A program made the translations under genes and the position numbers. Shown piece after piece: positions 45,345-56,800 of a DNA stretch of 64,000 nucleotides (within the stretch, counting starts at the first letter, position 1; each line of letters starts with the position of its first letter). Where the stretch lies: the NCBI GenBank assembly GCA_025449115.1, contig JAHLKC010000075.1, forward strand, positions 1 through 64,000, read 5' to 3'. The notes under the pieces are model-generated. The model had not been told where the DNA came from, searched no databases, and saw only the letters and a program-made list of their open reading frames with translations. This DNA comes from Chytridium lagenaria (taxonomy: Eukaryota > Chytridiomycota > Chytridiomycetes > Chytridiales > Chytridiaceae).

Positions 45345-47214
45345 ATGAGACTCGCAAGGATTCTCCTCATCGCTGCTGCCATGGCGATGGGGTTAGCCTC
45401 CACATCCATCGCAGGTGTGGATGCAACACCAGCAGTGCTTGGGAACAGGCTCATGGTGAGAGCTGTTCATCAGGTGGTCAATGTGAATGTGGATGAGGTT
45501 GGAGGTGCAGAGTTGTTTGAGGAGGCCGATGCAGATGAGGTCAATGTCGATGAGTTGGATGGGGAAGAGTTTGAAGGGGATCAAGTGGATGCCGATGACT
45601 TTGTTGCGGATCAGTTGGATGCTGAGGAGATGGAGTCGGATGAGGTGGATGCTGAAGAGCTTGATGTTGAAGGGCTTGGTGAGGATGAAGTGAATCAATT
45701 GGATGTTGATGAACTTGATGCCGAAGAAGTCAACCTCTTGGACGCGGACGAGCTTGACTCGGATGAGGTCAACCAGCTTGACGCTGAGGACCTTGACGCT
45801 GACGAGATTGAAACCGACCAAGCCCAACCTCCTTGCCGCGGAGGACCTCGATGCAGAGTACCTTGATGCTGAGGACCTCGATGCCGACCCAAGTCGATGC
45901 TGACCAAGTCGACCCCAAACTCGCCTTGGACGCGGACGAGCTTGACACTGAAGAGCTTGACACTGACGAGCTTGACGCTGACGAGCTTGACGCGGACGAA
46001 GATGACGGTTGACGAGCAGGCACCTGAAATGATGGGCGGTTATGGGCAACAGCAGCAGGGAGGTGGTGACCCTGCCGCTATGCAGCAGATGCAGATGCAA
46101 CAGCAAGGCGGGATGGGCGGTGGACCTGGACCTGAGGGTATGGGTGGACAGGGTGGACCCGGTGGGCAAGGTGGACAAGGTGGACAAGGTATGGGTGGAC
46201 AGGGTGGACCTGGAGCGGGTGGACCTGGACCTGAGGGTATGGGTGGACAGGGTGGACCCGGTGGACCCGGTGGACAAGGTATGGGCGGACAGGGTGGACC
46301 TGGAGCGGGTGGACCTGGAGCGGGTGGACCTGGACCTGAGGGTATGGGTGGACCTGGTGGACCCGGTGGACCCGGTGGACCCGGTGGACAAGGTATGGGT
46401 GGACAGGGTGGACCCGGAGCGGGTGGTCCTGGAGCGGGTGGTATGGGTGGACCCGGTGGACCCGGTGGACAAGGTATGGGTGGACAAGGTGGGCCAGATG
46501 GAGCTGGTGGACCGGGCGGAGCGCCTGGAGCAGAGGCTATGGGTGGACCGGCTGGAGGTGAGATTTCACGTTTGCTCTTTCAAAACGTCTCCCAAAAAAA
46601 CACAAACCCTTTGTTTATACCGTTCCAATGTCTCCTTCACCTCTCTAACCAAAAAAAAAAAACAAACCACATTTTCCCTTCCCCAGGCCAAGATTCTGTC
46701 GCCGAGCAAATCCGTCGATACACCATTTCCCACACCCAAAGATTCGGGAGTACCAAGATCCCCCTCTCACCAAACACAACCTCGAACAAATCGCCGAAGC
46801 CAACGGTGGTGTCCTCCCTCCCACCAAAATCCTTGACAAGATGGCTTTCCGTCTCAACGAGATTCACAAGATCCAATTGGCCGCTGTCCGTGCTTACCGT
46901 GAGCGTCGTCGTCGGAGTCGTGGAAGAAGGGGGGGACGTCGTCGACGTGGTGGACGTCGTGGAAGACGTGGACGGGGAAGACGTGGGAGTCGGAGTGCTG
47001 AGATGATGGGACAGATGGGTGGTGAACAGGGGGTAGCGAGGCGGCGCAGATGGCTCAGATGCAGCAGATGCAGCAGATGCAACAGATGCAACAGATGCAA
47101 CAGATGCAGCAGGGTGGAGGTGGTGGAGGTGGGATGGAAGGTGTGCCTCCCGGAGTTGACCCTGCCGCTTATATGGCTGCGATGCAACAACAGCAGGCTG
47201 GAAGAAGGCGGTGA
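45345..47214 (+). CDS. Secreted low-complexity polyampholyte: acidic pentads, Gly-Pro repeats, Arg block, Met-Gln-Gln repeats
   Basis: Begins with a signal peptide, MRLARILLIAAAMAMGLAST. Residues about 50-215 are a string of five-residue acidic units of the form DADEL/DAEEV/NQLD, with a hydrophobic Leu/Val every fifth position. From 46020 the chain turns to Met/Gln/Gly (MMGGYGQQQQGGGDPAAMQQ) and then about 150 residues of Gly-Gly-Pro/Gly-Gln-Gly-Met repeats (GGQGMGGQGGPGAGGPG). An intron (about 46559-46685) leads to a short ordinary domain, QDSVAEQIRRYTISHTQRF and PPTKILDKMAFRLNEIHKIQ. It ends with an Arg-rich block (RRGRRGRGRRGSRS), six MQQ repeats, poly-Gly and VPPGVDPAAYMAAMQQQQ. One-base frameshifts near 45838, 45888 and 46010 interrupt the acidic part. 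The acidic and Gly-rich parts could also be two genes. I know no such family; it may be a wall, adhesive or mineral-binding matrix protein. Confidence 0.65.
46120..46555 (+). repeat. GGTGGACCTGG-type tandem repeat array inside the coding region
   Basis: Tandem imperfect repeats built from GGTGGACCCGGTGGACAAGG units, encoding the Gly-Gly-Pro/Gly-Gln repeats. Higher-order blocks (GGPGAGGPGPEGMGGQ) recur about every 60-80 bases, so the array probably varies in length between strains. Confidence 0.8.
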
Positions 47215-48570
47215 TATGCCTCTCCTGTTTTGATTTTTTTCATCTCTCATTGGTTGCTTTTTTTTGATATGTGTATGTGTGGATTTTGGGTGAAAAGAGA
47301 AACCCCCCTCTTATATCTCTTTATCATCTCCCCCTTTTTTTTTTGAATCTGTAGGGGAAGTTGAGCTGTTGTTTTCGTTATCTTGTGAACTTAGAATACG
47401 GGATTGTTTTTTGTGTTTTGTTTTTCTCTTGTTCTGTTTCGATACTAGTTTGTTTTTTTTATCCCCCTTCTTCTTGCAAAACATGTTTGGTTTTTTTTAC
47501 GTCTTTTTTCTCTATTTCTCGTTTTTGATCCCTGTAGACCCCTCCCACAATATCGTCTTAAAAAAAGAGTTCTATACTTGAAATTAATTGAGTGCCATGC
47601 TTATTCCTTTTACGTGTGAAACTCCAGCACCATAAACCTGTACTGGGATGACGGCCAATGGTTTTGCGTTTACCTAAACTGTTTGTAGTGTGGAAGGTGG
47701 GATACGTGAAACAATTTCCGGCATTTGTCTTGCATTGTCTTGAAACCCGTTTACTAGCACGCAAAGCCTTTTATTTCTTTAGGAACTCTTTCGATAAGAA
47801 AAAATTCGGCAATGTTTTGTATTGTGATATCCCTCACTCACGGCAAATAAATAATGCAATGGTTTTTGCACATTTATCGACAGACCCGGATTGTGATGTT
47901 TTGATTTGTGATATGTAAATAAACAATTCAAAATATCTTGCATATGTCTCATGCTTATGTCCGATGATTTTCTCGTCATCCAAATCACTATCATCGTCAA
48001 GTGTTGTGTTATTCCAAGGTGACGCTTGTTGTATGGTTGGTGACGCTGTTGAGTTGTGATGTGCATGAGATATTAACAATGAAAATTATAAGGTTTTCTG
48101 CCTCTACACGACTGCCGTTGTGTAATTACACAACAGAGTCTAAAGCACTAAGATAAAGTGTTTGCGCACTTTAAAGTCGAGAAGAGTGCCCTTGTTTTCA
48201 CTTTGATTGTGAGGTTGGGTTTAAATCACGCCAAAAGTTTGCATACGTTCAATTATATTTGCGTACGTAAAAAAAATACTATAGTTGCTGTTTAAAAACC
48301 GTTCACGGTTTAGCCTTGCTTCACGTATGCTGTTTAAAAACCATACACTGTTTAATTCATCTTTCGCGTTGGGTCTTTGGAACAAAGCAGCCACCAAAAA
48401 AAAAATTGCAAAAACCCCCTTGCAGATTTCAAAACTCCGACCAGGGGGTTGCATGCATATCTTCAGCATTGAACATTCAACCTTCCGCCCAACAGCCCTG
48501 GTTTGAGAAAAGAAACCTTGAAGAGACGACGCTTTCATTGACTTGACCGACGGACGAACGACGGACTGTC
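47215..48570. other. Intergenic region
   Basis: T-rich 3' side to about 47560. An open frame at 47658-47918 (start MVLRLPKLFVVWKVGYVKQF) has a protein-like composition but no recognisable family. A direct repeat TGCTGTTTAAAAACC occurs at about 48288 and 48329. Nothing else is supported. Confidence 0.4.
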
Positions 48571-48576
48571 TATCTA

Positions 48577-48770
48577 AAGAACGATACAAGCGAATACATG
48601 TAAACAGCAGTGGCTGAGACTTTACCCATCCAAAGAACGACACAAACGAACATATTTTAACAGCAGCGGCCGAGACTTCACCCATCCAAATAACGACACA
48701 AACGAACATATTTTAACAGCAGCGGCTGAGACTTCACCCATCCAAAAACAACACAAACGAACAACAGCGA
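48577..48770. repeat. 56-bp tandem repeat, about three copies
   Basis: Units of 56 bases containing AACAGCAGCGGCTGAGACTT and CACCCATCCAAA with ACGACACAAACGAACATA. Copies start near 48577, 48635 and 48691. The last two copies are nearly identical; the first has diverged. The array sits in the leader or promoter directly before the first TM-SH3 gene. Confidence 0.85.
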
Positions 48771-48803
48771 CCCGCAAGACCTTCACAAAATCAACATCCT
48801 ACC

Positions 48804-51214
48804 ATGTCCAGACCCTCAAGTCTTCCAGGGTTCGTCAACCCCGACGGCTCCGACGTCTGCATACCTCTCTCCAACTCCCGTGCCTGTGATGCATGGTCTT
48901 CAGTATCACCATACCTGGATTTGAGCGCATTGGCGAGAGGTGGCAACGTTGTAACGTCGGACTCGTTGGTTTATGACGTGAATACTTTTGATGATTGGAC
49001 GATAGGGTCGGCGGTGATCACGAGGGAAGGGCGAAAGGATATTTGTCGGGATTGCTTAGGGCGGGGGGATGCTCGAATTTGCAGGTTTGGTTTTGTTTTT
49101 TTCTTTTTTATGTGGCGAGATTGTTGTTTGACGGGAGGTTTATTGTTGAGACAATGAAATTATTATACCTTTCCTTTCTTTATTTTTGAGTATACTCCTC
49201 TGCACTCGCGTACCTTCTCTCTTTTTTTCTGAGCCGCTTTCAAAACTATTTCCTGTTTATCACATCTCTCAACCTATCCAACATAACGGTTGCAATATGC
49301 TGATACGTTGTTATGGCAGATATCAGCACAAGAACCATCCCCTCGCTACGCGCGATCCTTTATATGCTCACGCGCAATATTAATTGACTCCACCCCCATA
49401 TCCCGAGACTCGATGCGTTGGAACGCCACAAGCAACACTGGAGGAGGATGTGAGGGAAACTTGACAAGACGTCCATTTCCATTATGTCGTGGCCAATGTG
49501 AGGCTTTGATGGATTCCATGATGACTTTGATGGCTGATCGACAGGCTTGTCCGGCAACGGATTTGTCGTTGTTGCCTTTGATCAAGTGAGTGCGGGGGGG
49601 TGTTTTTGTTTTTGTTTTTTTTTGCTTTTCGTGGTATCTTGCAGGTTTGATGTGGCTGACTTACCTTTTGAATGTGTAGACCGGCACTTTACAAGATTTG
49701 TACGGATATGTATGGAGCGAATGCGCCGACGAATGGGCCTTGTGTTCAGGGAGTTTCTGATGAAGTTGTTACATGTGGTAAGTGTTGGATGTGTTTAATG
49801 TTTTTATGAATAGGCGAAATGTTTTGACGGAACGACTAAATAAAATCCTTGCAGGATTTGGAACGGCGAAAATTGCGGAGGCCGTTCAGTACTGCGGTCG
49901 GCAACCAACTGATCCTTGTTGTTCGTCTAACGTTATTATCGCCGCCGCTTCTCTCTTACCGTCTCGAAGTGCAACTCAAAGTTCACCGATTGCCACCACT
50001 ACAACAGCACCCATCTCTGTTGCATCCGAAAGTGCACATGGAAGCGATACGCCAAAAACCGGATTGATCATTGGACTTATTCTGTCGTCGCTCTTTCTTT
50101 TAGTTCTTGGGATTGTCGTTGTGATTCTTGTTGGTCGCCGTTATGGATACAGTGTGAGGAGCTTGCTTGTGAAGATGACGTTTGGGTTGGTGCCTAGAAA
50201 AGAGGAGGATGATGTTTTGATGGGATTTGGAACTGGGAGTATGCAGCGGTTGAGACGACCTACACTTACACCTGCGGCTGCGATTATGGAATCGAGTGCG
50301 CCGCCCATGAGTTATGCGGATGGGGCGGGTGGTGGGAATCGGAGTGGAGTGCCGAATGCTGTGTGGCAGGTTGCTGGGACGATGGAGCGAGAGGGGCTTG
50401 TTGGACAGGATGGGGGGCAGTATGTGACTGGTGTTAGTTTTGGGAGTGGGAGTCGTGAGAGGTCGATGAGTACGCCGCCGCGGATGAGTCGACAGGGAAG
50501 TCGGGGGTCGAGGGAAAGTCAGAGGAAGGGGATGGAGTCGCTTGGACGGGCATCTACGAGGAGTACGGGGACGTTGGTGTTGAGGAAGGGGGAGTCGTTT
50601 GGACCAGAGACGTTTAAGACAAAGTAGGTGGATTTTTTGCCTGTGTTGTTTTTTTTTTTTTTATTTGTTGGTTGGTTGATTGTAATGTTGTTGTTTTATT
50701 TTTAGATGGCATGGCGTAACAAACTATTTGCCACGTCTTCCGGATGAGATTGAGATTTTTCCGGGAGATTTAATCACGTTATCTACTTTTTACAAGTAAG
50801 AGGCTCGCTCCTTTTTTTATTTCTCTTTTCTTTGGGTCGTTGGCAAAAGTATTAACTGCTAGAATATTTTTGATTATATAGTGATGGGTGGGCGTACGGT
50901 CGTAATGGTAAATCGAGTTGGTTTTATACTCAGTTGTTTATTTTTCAAGTGTCAATGTGTTTTCAGTGTCTAACAGGTTGGGGTTTTTTTTTTCTTTCGT
51001 ATTTGTAGAACGTACCTTGCGGGATGGTTATCTGCCGTTGAGCGCTGTTGTGGCTACTGGAGAAGATTCTTTGACTCGACCTAGTGTTGCTATGACAGCA
51101 AGTACCAGCGAGACGAGATCTACTACATCAAGGCACGGAAAGTTTGCAACTCTTCCGCCGTCTGAGGCCATGCATCATGAGTACCCCCTGCCTAACCGTT
51201 ATCCTACGAAATAA
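48804..51214 (+). CDS. Cys-rich ectodomain-TM-SH3 membrane protein (copy 1)
   Basis: The ectodomain is rich in Cys: SDVCIPLSNSRACDAW, ATSNTGGGCEGNLTRRPFPL then CRGQC, DRQACPATD, NGPCVQGVSDEVVTC and YCGRQPTDPCCSSN. It is followed by a Ser/Thr stalk and a clear transmembrane helix LIIGLILSSLFLLVLGIVVV. The cytoplasmic part is Ser/Arg/Gly-rich and ends in a full SH3 domain built from three exons: RWHGVTNYLPRLPDEIEIFP then GDLITLSTFYN, DGWAYGRN, and RTLRDGYLPLSAVV (ALYDY-like, acidic RT loop, GDxI, Trp and Pro-Leu positions). Introns lie at about 49087-49320, 49588-49680, 49780-49855, 50625-50705, 50799-50881 and 50910-51008. No signal peptide is visible at the chosen start, and the frame is open upstream through part of the tandem repeats. 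It shares its plan with the gene at 53.4-55.1 kb and could link surface signals to SH3-binding cytoplasmic partners. Confidence 0.75.
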
Positions 51215-51408
51215 TGATGGCTTTTTTACGTAACTTTTTTATTTTTGATGGCATTATGTACAAACGATATAAACAGAGCTTTTCTTTTGTGGTATTTTTT
51301 AAAAGTGGCTTGTGTAAATGTATTCAGGTATTTTAATTCTCATTTCGTAAGCATGCCGACTCGGTCGGACAGGTACACGCAAAAGAACGTGACCCAAATC
51401 AAGACAAA

Positions 51409-52342
51409 ATGATCAGAAATATGTTCCTCTCCAAGAAGGCACAACGTGGAGCTGATGGCAAGCTTGCAGTGCATGCCATCCCTGCACCGTGGGATCTGAC
51501 TGTTGGCAAATCATTCGTTCTTCCGTTTAATGTTGGACCTCATAATGCTGAAGTGTTGAGGAAACATTTGGTCACTGAATACGATAAGGATGACTTTCTG
51601 GGTACCGGACCTAGCTTCCTCATGCTCGTCAGGTATGCCAAAATGCTTTTCTTTGAGGCGGGAACGTCTCATGCATTCGACCATGGTCTTCTTTACAGTG
51701 GTTCATACTTACCGTTTTTGTACTGCTTTATGGATAACAGGTACACGGATTCTCCCGCTGGGGCTTACGACGAACTCCTTCTTATCAACGGCGCCAGCAA
51801 AATCCCGCGGCAAGGCCCGAGCCGATGCCAAAGACCCTCGTTCCGGGCAAATTCCTCTACGATCGTCGCATCCCACACATCTGGGTATCCTCTGAAGCCT
51901 CTCTCCGGTACGGCCGCACAAACTGGGGGATTCGTAAAGAGCTCGCTGATTTCAATTGGGTTGATACCGATAAAGGAACCAGGGTGACGGTTCGTGAAAG
52001 GTATGATCGACCGGGATCTCCTGCTGGTTCCATCTTGTTGGATATGACGGCGACTTGTCCACTTGGATCGTTCTTGTCTATCCGGCTACAACTTGGGGAC
52101 CGCTGTCTTACCTTCTTCCTCCGATTGTTGAGAGGAGGTTGAATGAGGAGGGAGAGGAGGTTGGGGGTTGGTTTGTGACGACTTTGGCGTGGAATGGGTG
52201 GATGAGACCGGCTACTCTTGTTGAAGTTCATGAGACTGGTGCTGTGTTGCCTGATGTCAAGTCTTTGGGTTTGTTGCCGGGAGGTATGGTGACTGGAACG
52301 CTTTCATTCCTTGAACCTGAAGTTCTTGAAGATGACGAGTAG
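51409..52342 (+). CDS. Acetoacetate-decarboxylase-superfamily-like protein
   Basis: Starts MIRNMFLSKKAQRGADGKLA. An intron (51633-51740, GTATGCC to GATAACAG) joins FLMLVR to YTDSPAGAYDELLLING. Later blocks are RRIPHIWVSSEASLRYGRTN, WGIRKELADFNWVDTDKGTR and GWMRPATLVEVHETGAV, ending FLEPEVLEDDE. The YTDSPxGPYDEL and NWGxPKELADF signatures match fungal proteins of the acetoacetate decarboxylase (ADC) superfamily. Whether it decarboxylates anything is unknown; many members have other or unknown activities. Frameshifts near 51800 and 52080 need correcting. Confidence 0.7.
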
Positions 52343-52512
52343 ATTATATGTATGTTTCCCTCTTCAGCGTGTTTTTTACAAATAAAATCTCATGCGGCCT
52401 TTATAAATTGGGTAAGTATAAGAGGCAAGGAACTTTATGAGTATTTTTGTTTGAAACTTTCGTTGGTATTATGCATTTGCAATATTCAGTACATGGGAAA
52501 AATACTGCACGT

Positions 52513-52975
52513 TTAGTCGACGCGCTCGCGGGCCTCGAGCTTCTCCTTCCAGTAAGCACCAGCGACGGGAATGTGCTTTTTTTAAAGAAAGGAATTTTAA
52601 ATAACATCTGGTTAGGTGATATCGAAAGGAGACGAGAAAAGAAAGGCAAGGGAATAAAAAACTCAAAAGAACCATATACAAGTATGAAAGGAATTTGGGA
52701 GAAACGGTTATTTTTAGATCTCACCTGGAAAATATCTCTTCTGGCAATGGGTGTAGGCTCAAGGAACCAGGCCGCAGCAGGCCGGCAGTGACACCCCAGA
52801 CGGCGAGCGTAACGAGGCTGCATTCACAGGGGGAAAAAATTAGCTTTCTTGTAACCCCCCAAAGATCAATTACAACAACGATGTAGATTCTGAAAACATC
52901 TTACTTGCTGCGAATCTTCTGAGGGTGGCGAAGGGGAGCCAAGGAACGAATCCAGGGCTGTTTTGATCATAGATG
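52513..52975 (-). CDS. Small single-TM mitochondrial-type subunit, possibly complex III subunit 10-like
   Basis: Three short exons. Exon at about 52903-52975: SPGFVPWLPFATLRRFAA. Exon 52725-52816: LVTLAVWGVTAGLL, then AAWFLEPTPIARRDIFQ, giving one membrane helix. Last exon (about 52513-52565): HIPVAGAYWKEKLEARERVD. The order of an FxxLRRFAxxL start, one helix, then F.DIFQxIPVAGxYWK resembles fungal Qcr10-type subunits of the cytochrome bc1 complex, but similarity is low and other small respiratory-chain or ATP-synthase subunits are possible. A one-base shift lies near 52775. The first exon with the ATG is not certain. Confidence 0.5.
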
Positions 52976-53391
52976 TAGGATGAAGAAAGGTCAGCATGGA
53001 GTCCATCAAGAGACGTTCAGTTCCAGAATTAGCTAGCTTTGTTTTCGTTTCGAATCAATCCGCAAAGAGCCTTTAGCAATGCCCTTATGCCCACCACCCA
53101 AGCAAAGATTGTCGACCCCTGACTCCTCTAGCACTGCGCCTCCGTACGATTGGATTATCAGCCGATACTCACAGCAACGGTTATCATACGCTGGTCGAGC
53201 ATCTTCGAAACAAGTTTTCCTTTTTTCTGTAATACAAATGAATATGAAAATGTTAAGACGTGTGAGGGCTGTATATTTTGCATGGGACGGGTGGTTGAGC
53301 TGGAGGCACATATAATCAGACGCTAGCCAGCTATTAGAATCTTCTCCACTGCTAAATCAAAACATTGACTGTACTGATAACGATGTTGATG
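52976..53391. other. Short intergenic region
   Basis: Holds the promoter of the small minus-strand subunit and the 3' side of the second TM-SH3 gene. Several short frames exist but none is supported. Confidence 0.35.
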
Positions 53392-55091
53392 CTACAAGGG
53401 TCTCAACACTGAGAACGGGATGAAGCCAAACTGCCTCGTTGTCTCATTCAACCCCTTTGACCACCCGTCAAGGTATATAGTATCAAGCTGCACAATATCC
53501 CCTTCACTCAGCTCAACCTCTTCCGGGTCCATCGTCTGGTAAGCTTGCGTGGCCTTGTAACGCACAGAGTCCGTGGGCAACATAACAGAAGAGGATGGCG
53601 TGACGACTCCTACTGGAGTGGGCAAGATGGTCTCTTCTGGCGGCTGGGGGAGAGGCACACGACCTCCACGAACGCTACTCATTCGTCTTAAATTTATACG
53701 GTCACTCATCATAGGGACGCCTCTACCCGGGTAGCCAGGTTTAGTCGAAGCAAGGAAAGATGAAGACGACGAGGTGACGGAATCGTCCACCGTTATATTG
53801 CTGATCGGACCTGTTGCGACCGTGATTTTGCCCATGTGCTCTCCCATACCGGTTCGCGATACCTCCACTGTCTTTTTTTGGGGCGTTTTCCAAAGGTTCT
53901 TTGTTCCCCACCGCATGCTTCCGCCGTCGAAGAATTTACGGGATTGAGATTTCTTCCCTCTCAAGTAGCATGAGATAGCGCGAGAACCGCGATAAATGCA
54001 AGCGTGCCACCAACAACGGCGATAATGGTGGTCGTTGTCCAGATACTCGTAGGTGTTCCCAAAAGGTTGGCGAAGCCGCAGCAACTATCTCCAGCGTTCT
54101 TGGTACAGTAGGATATAGCCATTGTGCGGTTACCAAATCCTATAACCAATTTAATAAAATAGCTTTTAATTACGAGCAACTCACCACATGTTGTAAGATC
54201 AGCCGAGTTCCCCATCTTGCATTCCAAAGAATGAGCTTGGGATTGCTGTTGCATGCGATCACAGGATTGTTTCAAAGTGGCCTTGACTCTTTGCAGCTCA
54301 GAACCACCAAGTCCAAGACAATCAGCATTACTCGATAACGCGTCCAAAATCGTATCCACGTAAGCCATACACGGACCCGGACAAAGCGATGGAGGCTGCG
54401 AATCCACTGTTCCTGGACCGTTTTGACGACATCCTCCGATGAATGACTGTGCCTCGCTTCCGGATGTCTTGTTATTCACTTGCGGGCTAGAATCAAGAGC
54501 TACAACCCTTGGATATCATGTCAGCCGATCATCTTTGAATGCATGAAACCTACTTTGCGCATAAGAAACTTGTTGGGTATCGAATAACAGGTTTTTGACG
54601 AAAACATCCTGATGCAAACAACACAACATCACTGTCGAAAGGTGAGGGGTACCACACTTGCGAGGTAAGGGTGGACGCCCATGCATCAAAAGCGCTAACG
54701 TCACCTTGAGCGAGCTAAATAAAACATCAGCTTATAAACGGCAAATTGCTCTTACGGTATCTTTGTTTGCGTTTGGCCATTTTCCTGACCTCAACGTAGT
54801 GTAGTCTACAAAACTCTTCTCCCAGCTATCGCAAATTGTGGAACCCTTGATCGGAGAACAAAGGTTTGGGGTGGGCGTTGTTGAGGTTGATGAAGGCATC
54901 ACTGACGACATTGTGGGAGACGACTGTGTCGAAAACGATGTGAGTGGTGGCGGAGGCGAAAGGTTGGTGTCGGTTGCCAATGGGCTTTGCAGTGAGATAG
55001 CAATGCTATCAGTGATAGATGCATCTTGAGATGCGGCAGTTGCAGCGAGGCCACATAGGATGGCCAAGTCGAGGCAGCGAGGACGATGCAT
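53392..55091 (-). CDS. Cys-rich ectodomain-TM-SH3 membrane protein (copy 2)
   Basis: A signal peptide MHRPRCLDLAILCGLAATAA starts at 55091. A Ser/Thr/Pro-rich stretch and the Cys-rich ectodomain follow: NLCSPIKGSTICDSWEKSF, FIGGCRQNGPG, PSLCPGPCMAYVDTILDAL, NADCLGLGGSE, CDRMQQQSQAHSLECKMG and YCTKNAGDSCCGF. The transmembrane helix is TTIIAVVGGTLAFIAVLAL, then CYLRGKKSQSRKFF. The cytoplasmic tail is Ser/Pro-rich with LPQPPEETILPTPVG and ends in an SH3 domain: RYKATQAYQTMDPEEVELSE, GDIVQLDTIYLDGWSKGLN and GFIPFSVLRPL. Cys spacing and order match copy 1 at 48.8-51.2 kb, so the two are paralogs in opposite orientation. A frame change after the membrane helix near 53965 requires one base. Confidence 0.75.
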
Positions 55092-55465
55092 GTTTGATGA
55101 AAGAATTTGGTTTAGTCTTGAATGCATGACCCGCCTTAATTATTGCATTATTGCCGGACTTTGATTTTTGAACTCCGCGTCACTAGATAAGACAAAAATA
55201 ATTATGTGCATAAATATAAATAGAGTTTAAGCAAATGACTATATTAGGTAAGAGGAATGTAAATGTACAATTGGGTGATATGAGGGATTTTGATCCATGT
55301 TACGATCATGCAATTGCATAAAAGGCAAAGCAAAAGGCCAAAGGCAATTCAAACATATAACGATTCAGGAGTTGTGAGATAAAGAAAGAAATTATGAAAA
55401 AAAAACACTGTTTTGGCCAAAAGTTTCGCTTGACGGCAAATATCACCCTGAATTGCATGTTATGT
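55092..55465. other. Intergenic region
   Basis: AT-rich spacer with the leader of the SH3 protein on the minus strand and the 3' side of the alternative oxidase gene. No gene seen. Confidence 0.45.
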
Positions 55466-56704
55466 TCAGTTGAGAGGGTTAGGTTGGTCGGGATCAAGGT
55501 TGGAGAGGAGGTGGTTGGTATCGCGGTGGTCAGCCTCATCGGCACGGACGGCAGCGACTACGTCCCGAACAGTTGCATCGTCCTTAAGCCTCCAACTAGG
55601 TAGTCACGAAAAGGGAGGTGGGGAGGGGAAGGGGTTAACCTTATGTCAAAAAGACTTTACTCAAACAAAAAACTTACTATGACTTTGCGATATTGGGCGC
55701 GGGTTGAGATCCCCAATGCTTAATCTGTCCATGCTCAATATCCTCCAAACAATGGGTGTAGGTGTGGACAGCGCTCTCCTCCAAGTACCCGACAAAGGTG
55801 TGACATGCGCGAGGTGCGAGAAGGTAGCAAAGAAAATAGGCGTTGAAGAAAATACCCTGAGTCACAAGAACGGAAAGCCTGAACAGGGGTCCAGGTCTCT
55901 TAAGTTTCATGAACGTAAGGAGATGCATTCGCTCGTTCTCGGCTTCCTCGAGTAATGTGATGATCCTATGGGTGAGCAAAACTATCAGTTGACAGAACGT
56001 AGAAGGTCTTTATAAACATTTGTGAGCTTACCATCCATTATCTCTCTTGAGCGAACGTAATGAACGCATGTGACGGGCCATTCCAGCAACCATCCCTGGA
56101 ACTCCCGCAACGGTCTCTAAGAAGATAATCTGCATACACAACACTCGTCAGCGTGGATTCCAACAGGCATATGAAATGAAAGCAGTACTTACCCTATTTA
56201 ACCATCCGCGCTCATTCATAACGCCGACTTTATCGCTATAATTCGTCGCGAAATCAAAGCCTGCACCAATAAAAGTCAGCATGCACAAACTTAAGCCAAG
56301 CCATCATCAACTCACCAAACCGCATCAACCTCATCAACGCAAACGCAATCCCTCTCTCAAACCCTTAACAGGTCGATGCGTGTACTTTACAGCTTCAAGC
56401 TCATCCTTTGTGTAAACAGGATGTCGAAGCATGTAATCTTTCTCGGATGTAGCATTGGACTCGGCCCCGTGATAGCAGCAGCCACTGCGTCATGGGTCAT
56501 TTGCTTGACGGCTTTCGGGTGAACGGCAGCTTGCTGAACTTTAGCGGTGGTGGAAGTATCGGTGTGTGCATGCCGGACTGCGGAGATAGAGAAGGGACGA
56601 CAAGCTTGCATGGCGATTGCATTTGTGATGTGTGGGAACGACCTCGTCGACGCAATGACGGCTGCAGAGCCGATGGTGAACGGACGAACTGTTTTAAGCA
56701 GCAT
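55466..56704 (-). CDS. AOX1: Mitochondrial alternative oxidase
   Basis: A cyanide-insensitive ubiquinol oxidase of the inner mitochondrial membrane that bypasses complexes III and IV. The start at 56704 gives a leader [20 protein letters not shown] with Arg/Ser but no acidic residues, a targeting signal. Next come [37 protein letters not shown] and [20 protein letters not shown], then the di-iron motifs: [16 protein letters not shown] (Glu...ExxH), [19 protein letters not shown] and [11 protein letters not shown]. The C-terminus ends [11 protein letters not shown]. Introns lie at about 55620-55679 (SY split from W), 55965-56031, 56131-56191 and 56262-56318. One-base deletions near 56455 and 56350 break the frame inside invariant regions. 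A TATA box (56789-56800) lies about 90 bases upstream. Confidence 0.92.
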
Positions 56705-56788
56705 CGCTTCGTTGAAACAGTGAATGTAGGTTTTTGAGATTAAGCAAGGGTTTTTTTTTATGAGGAATGAAGCAATCTTGCAGCCCGC

Positions 56789-56800
56789 CTTTTTATAAGC
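56789..56800 (-). promoter_or_regulatory. TATA box of the alternative oxidase gene
   Basis: On the minus strand the sequence reads GCTTATAAAAAGGCGG, 85-96 bases upstream of the AOX start codon, followed by the leader. The site is well placed for a fungal core promoter. Confidence 0.55.

Noticed and set aside
45393..46487. A 364-codon minus-strand frame rich in Ser, Thr, His and Arg
   Set aside because: It is the antisense shadow of the acidic and Gly-Pro repeat coding sequence; repeats without stops in one frame leave the others open too, and no start, leader or intron supports it.
48221..48709. A 162-codon minus-strand frame with repeated WMGEVSAAAVK-like segments
   Set aside because: The repetition comes from the 56-bp tandem array, and the frame has no family resemblance or promoter.
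48577..48770. CRISPR-like array
   Set aside because: The copies are adjacent with no unique spacers, and the setting is eukaryotic.
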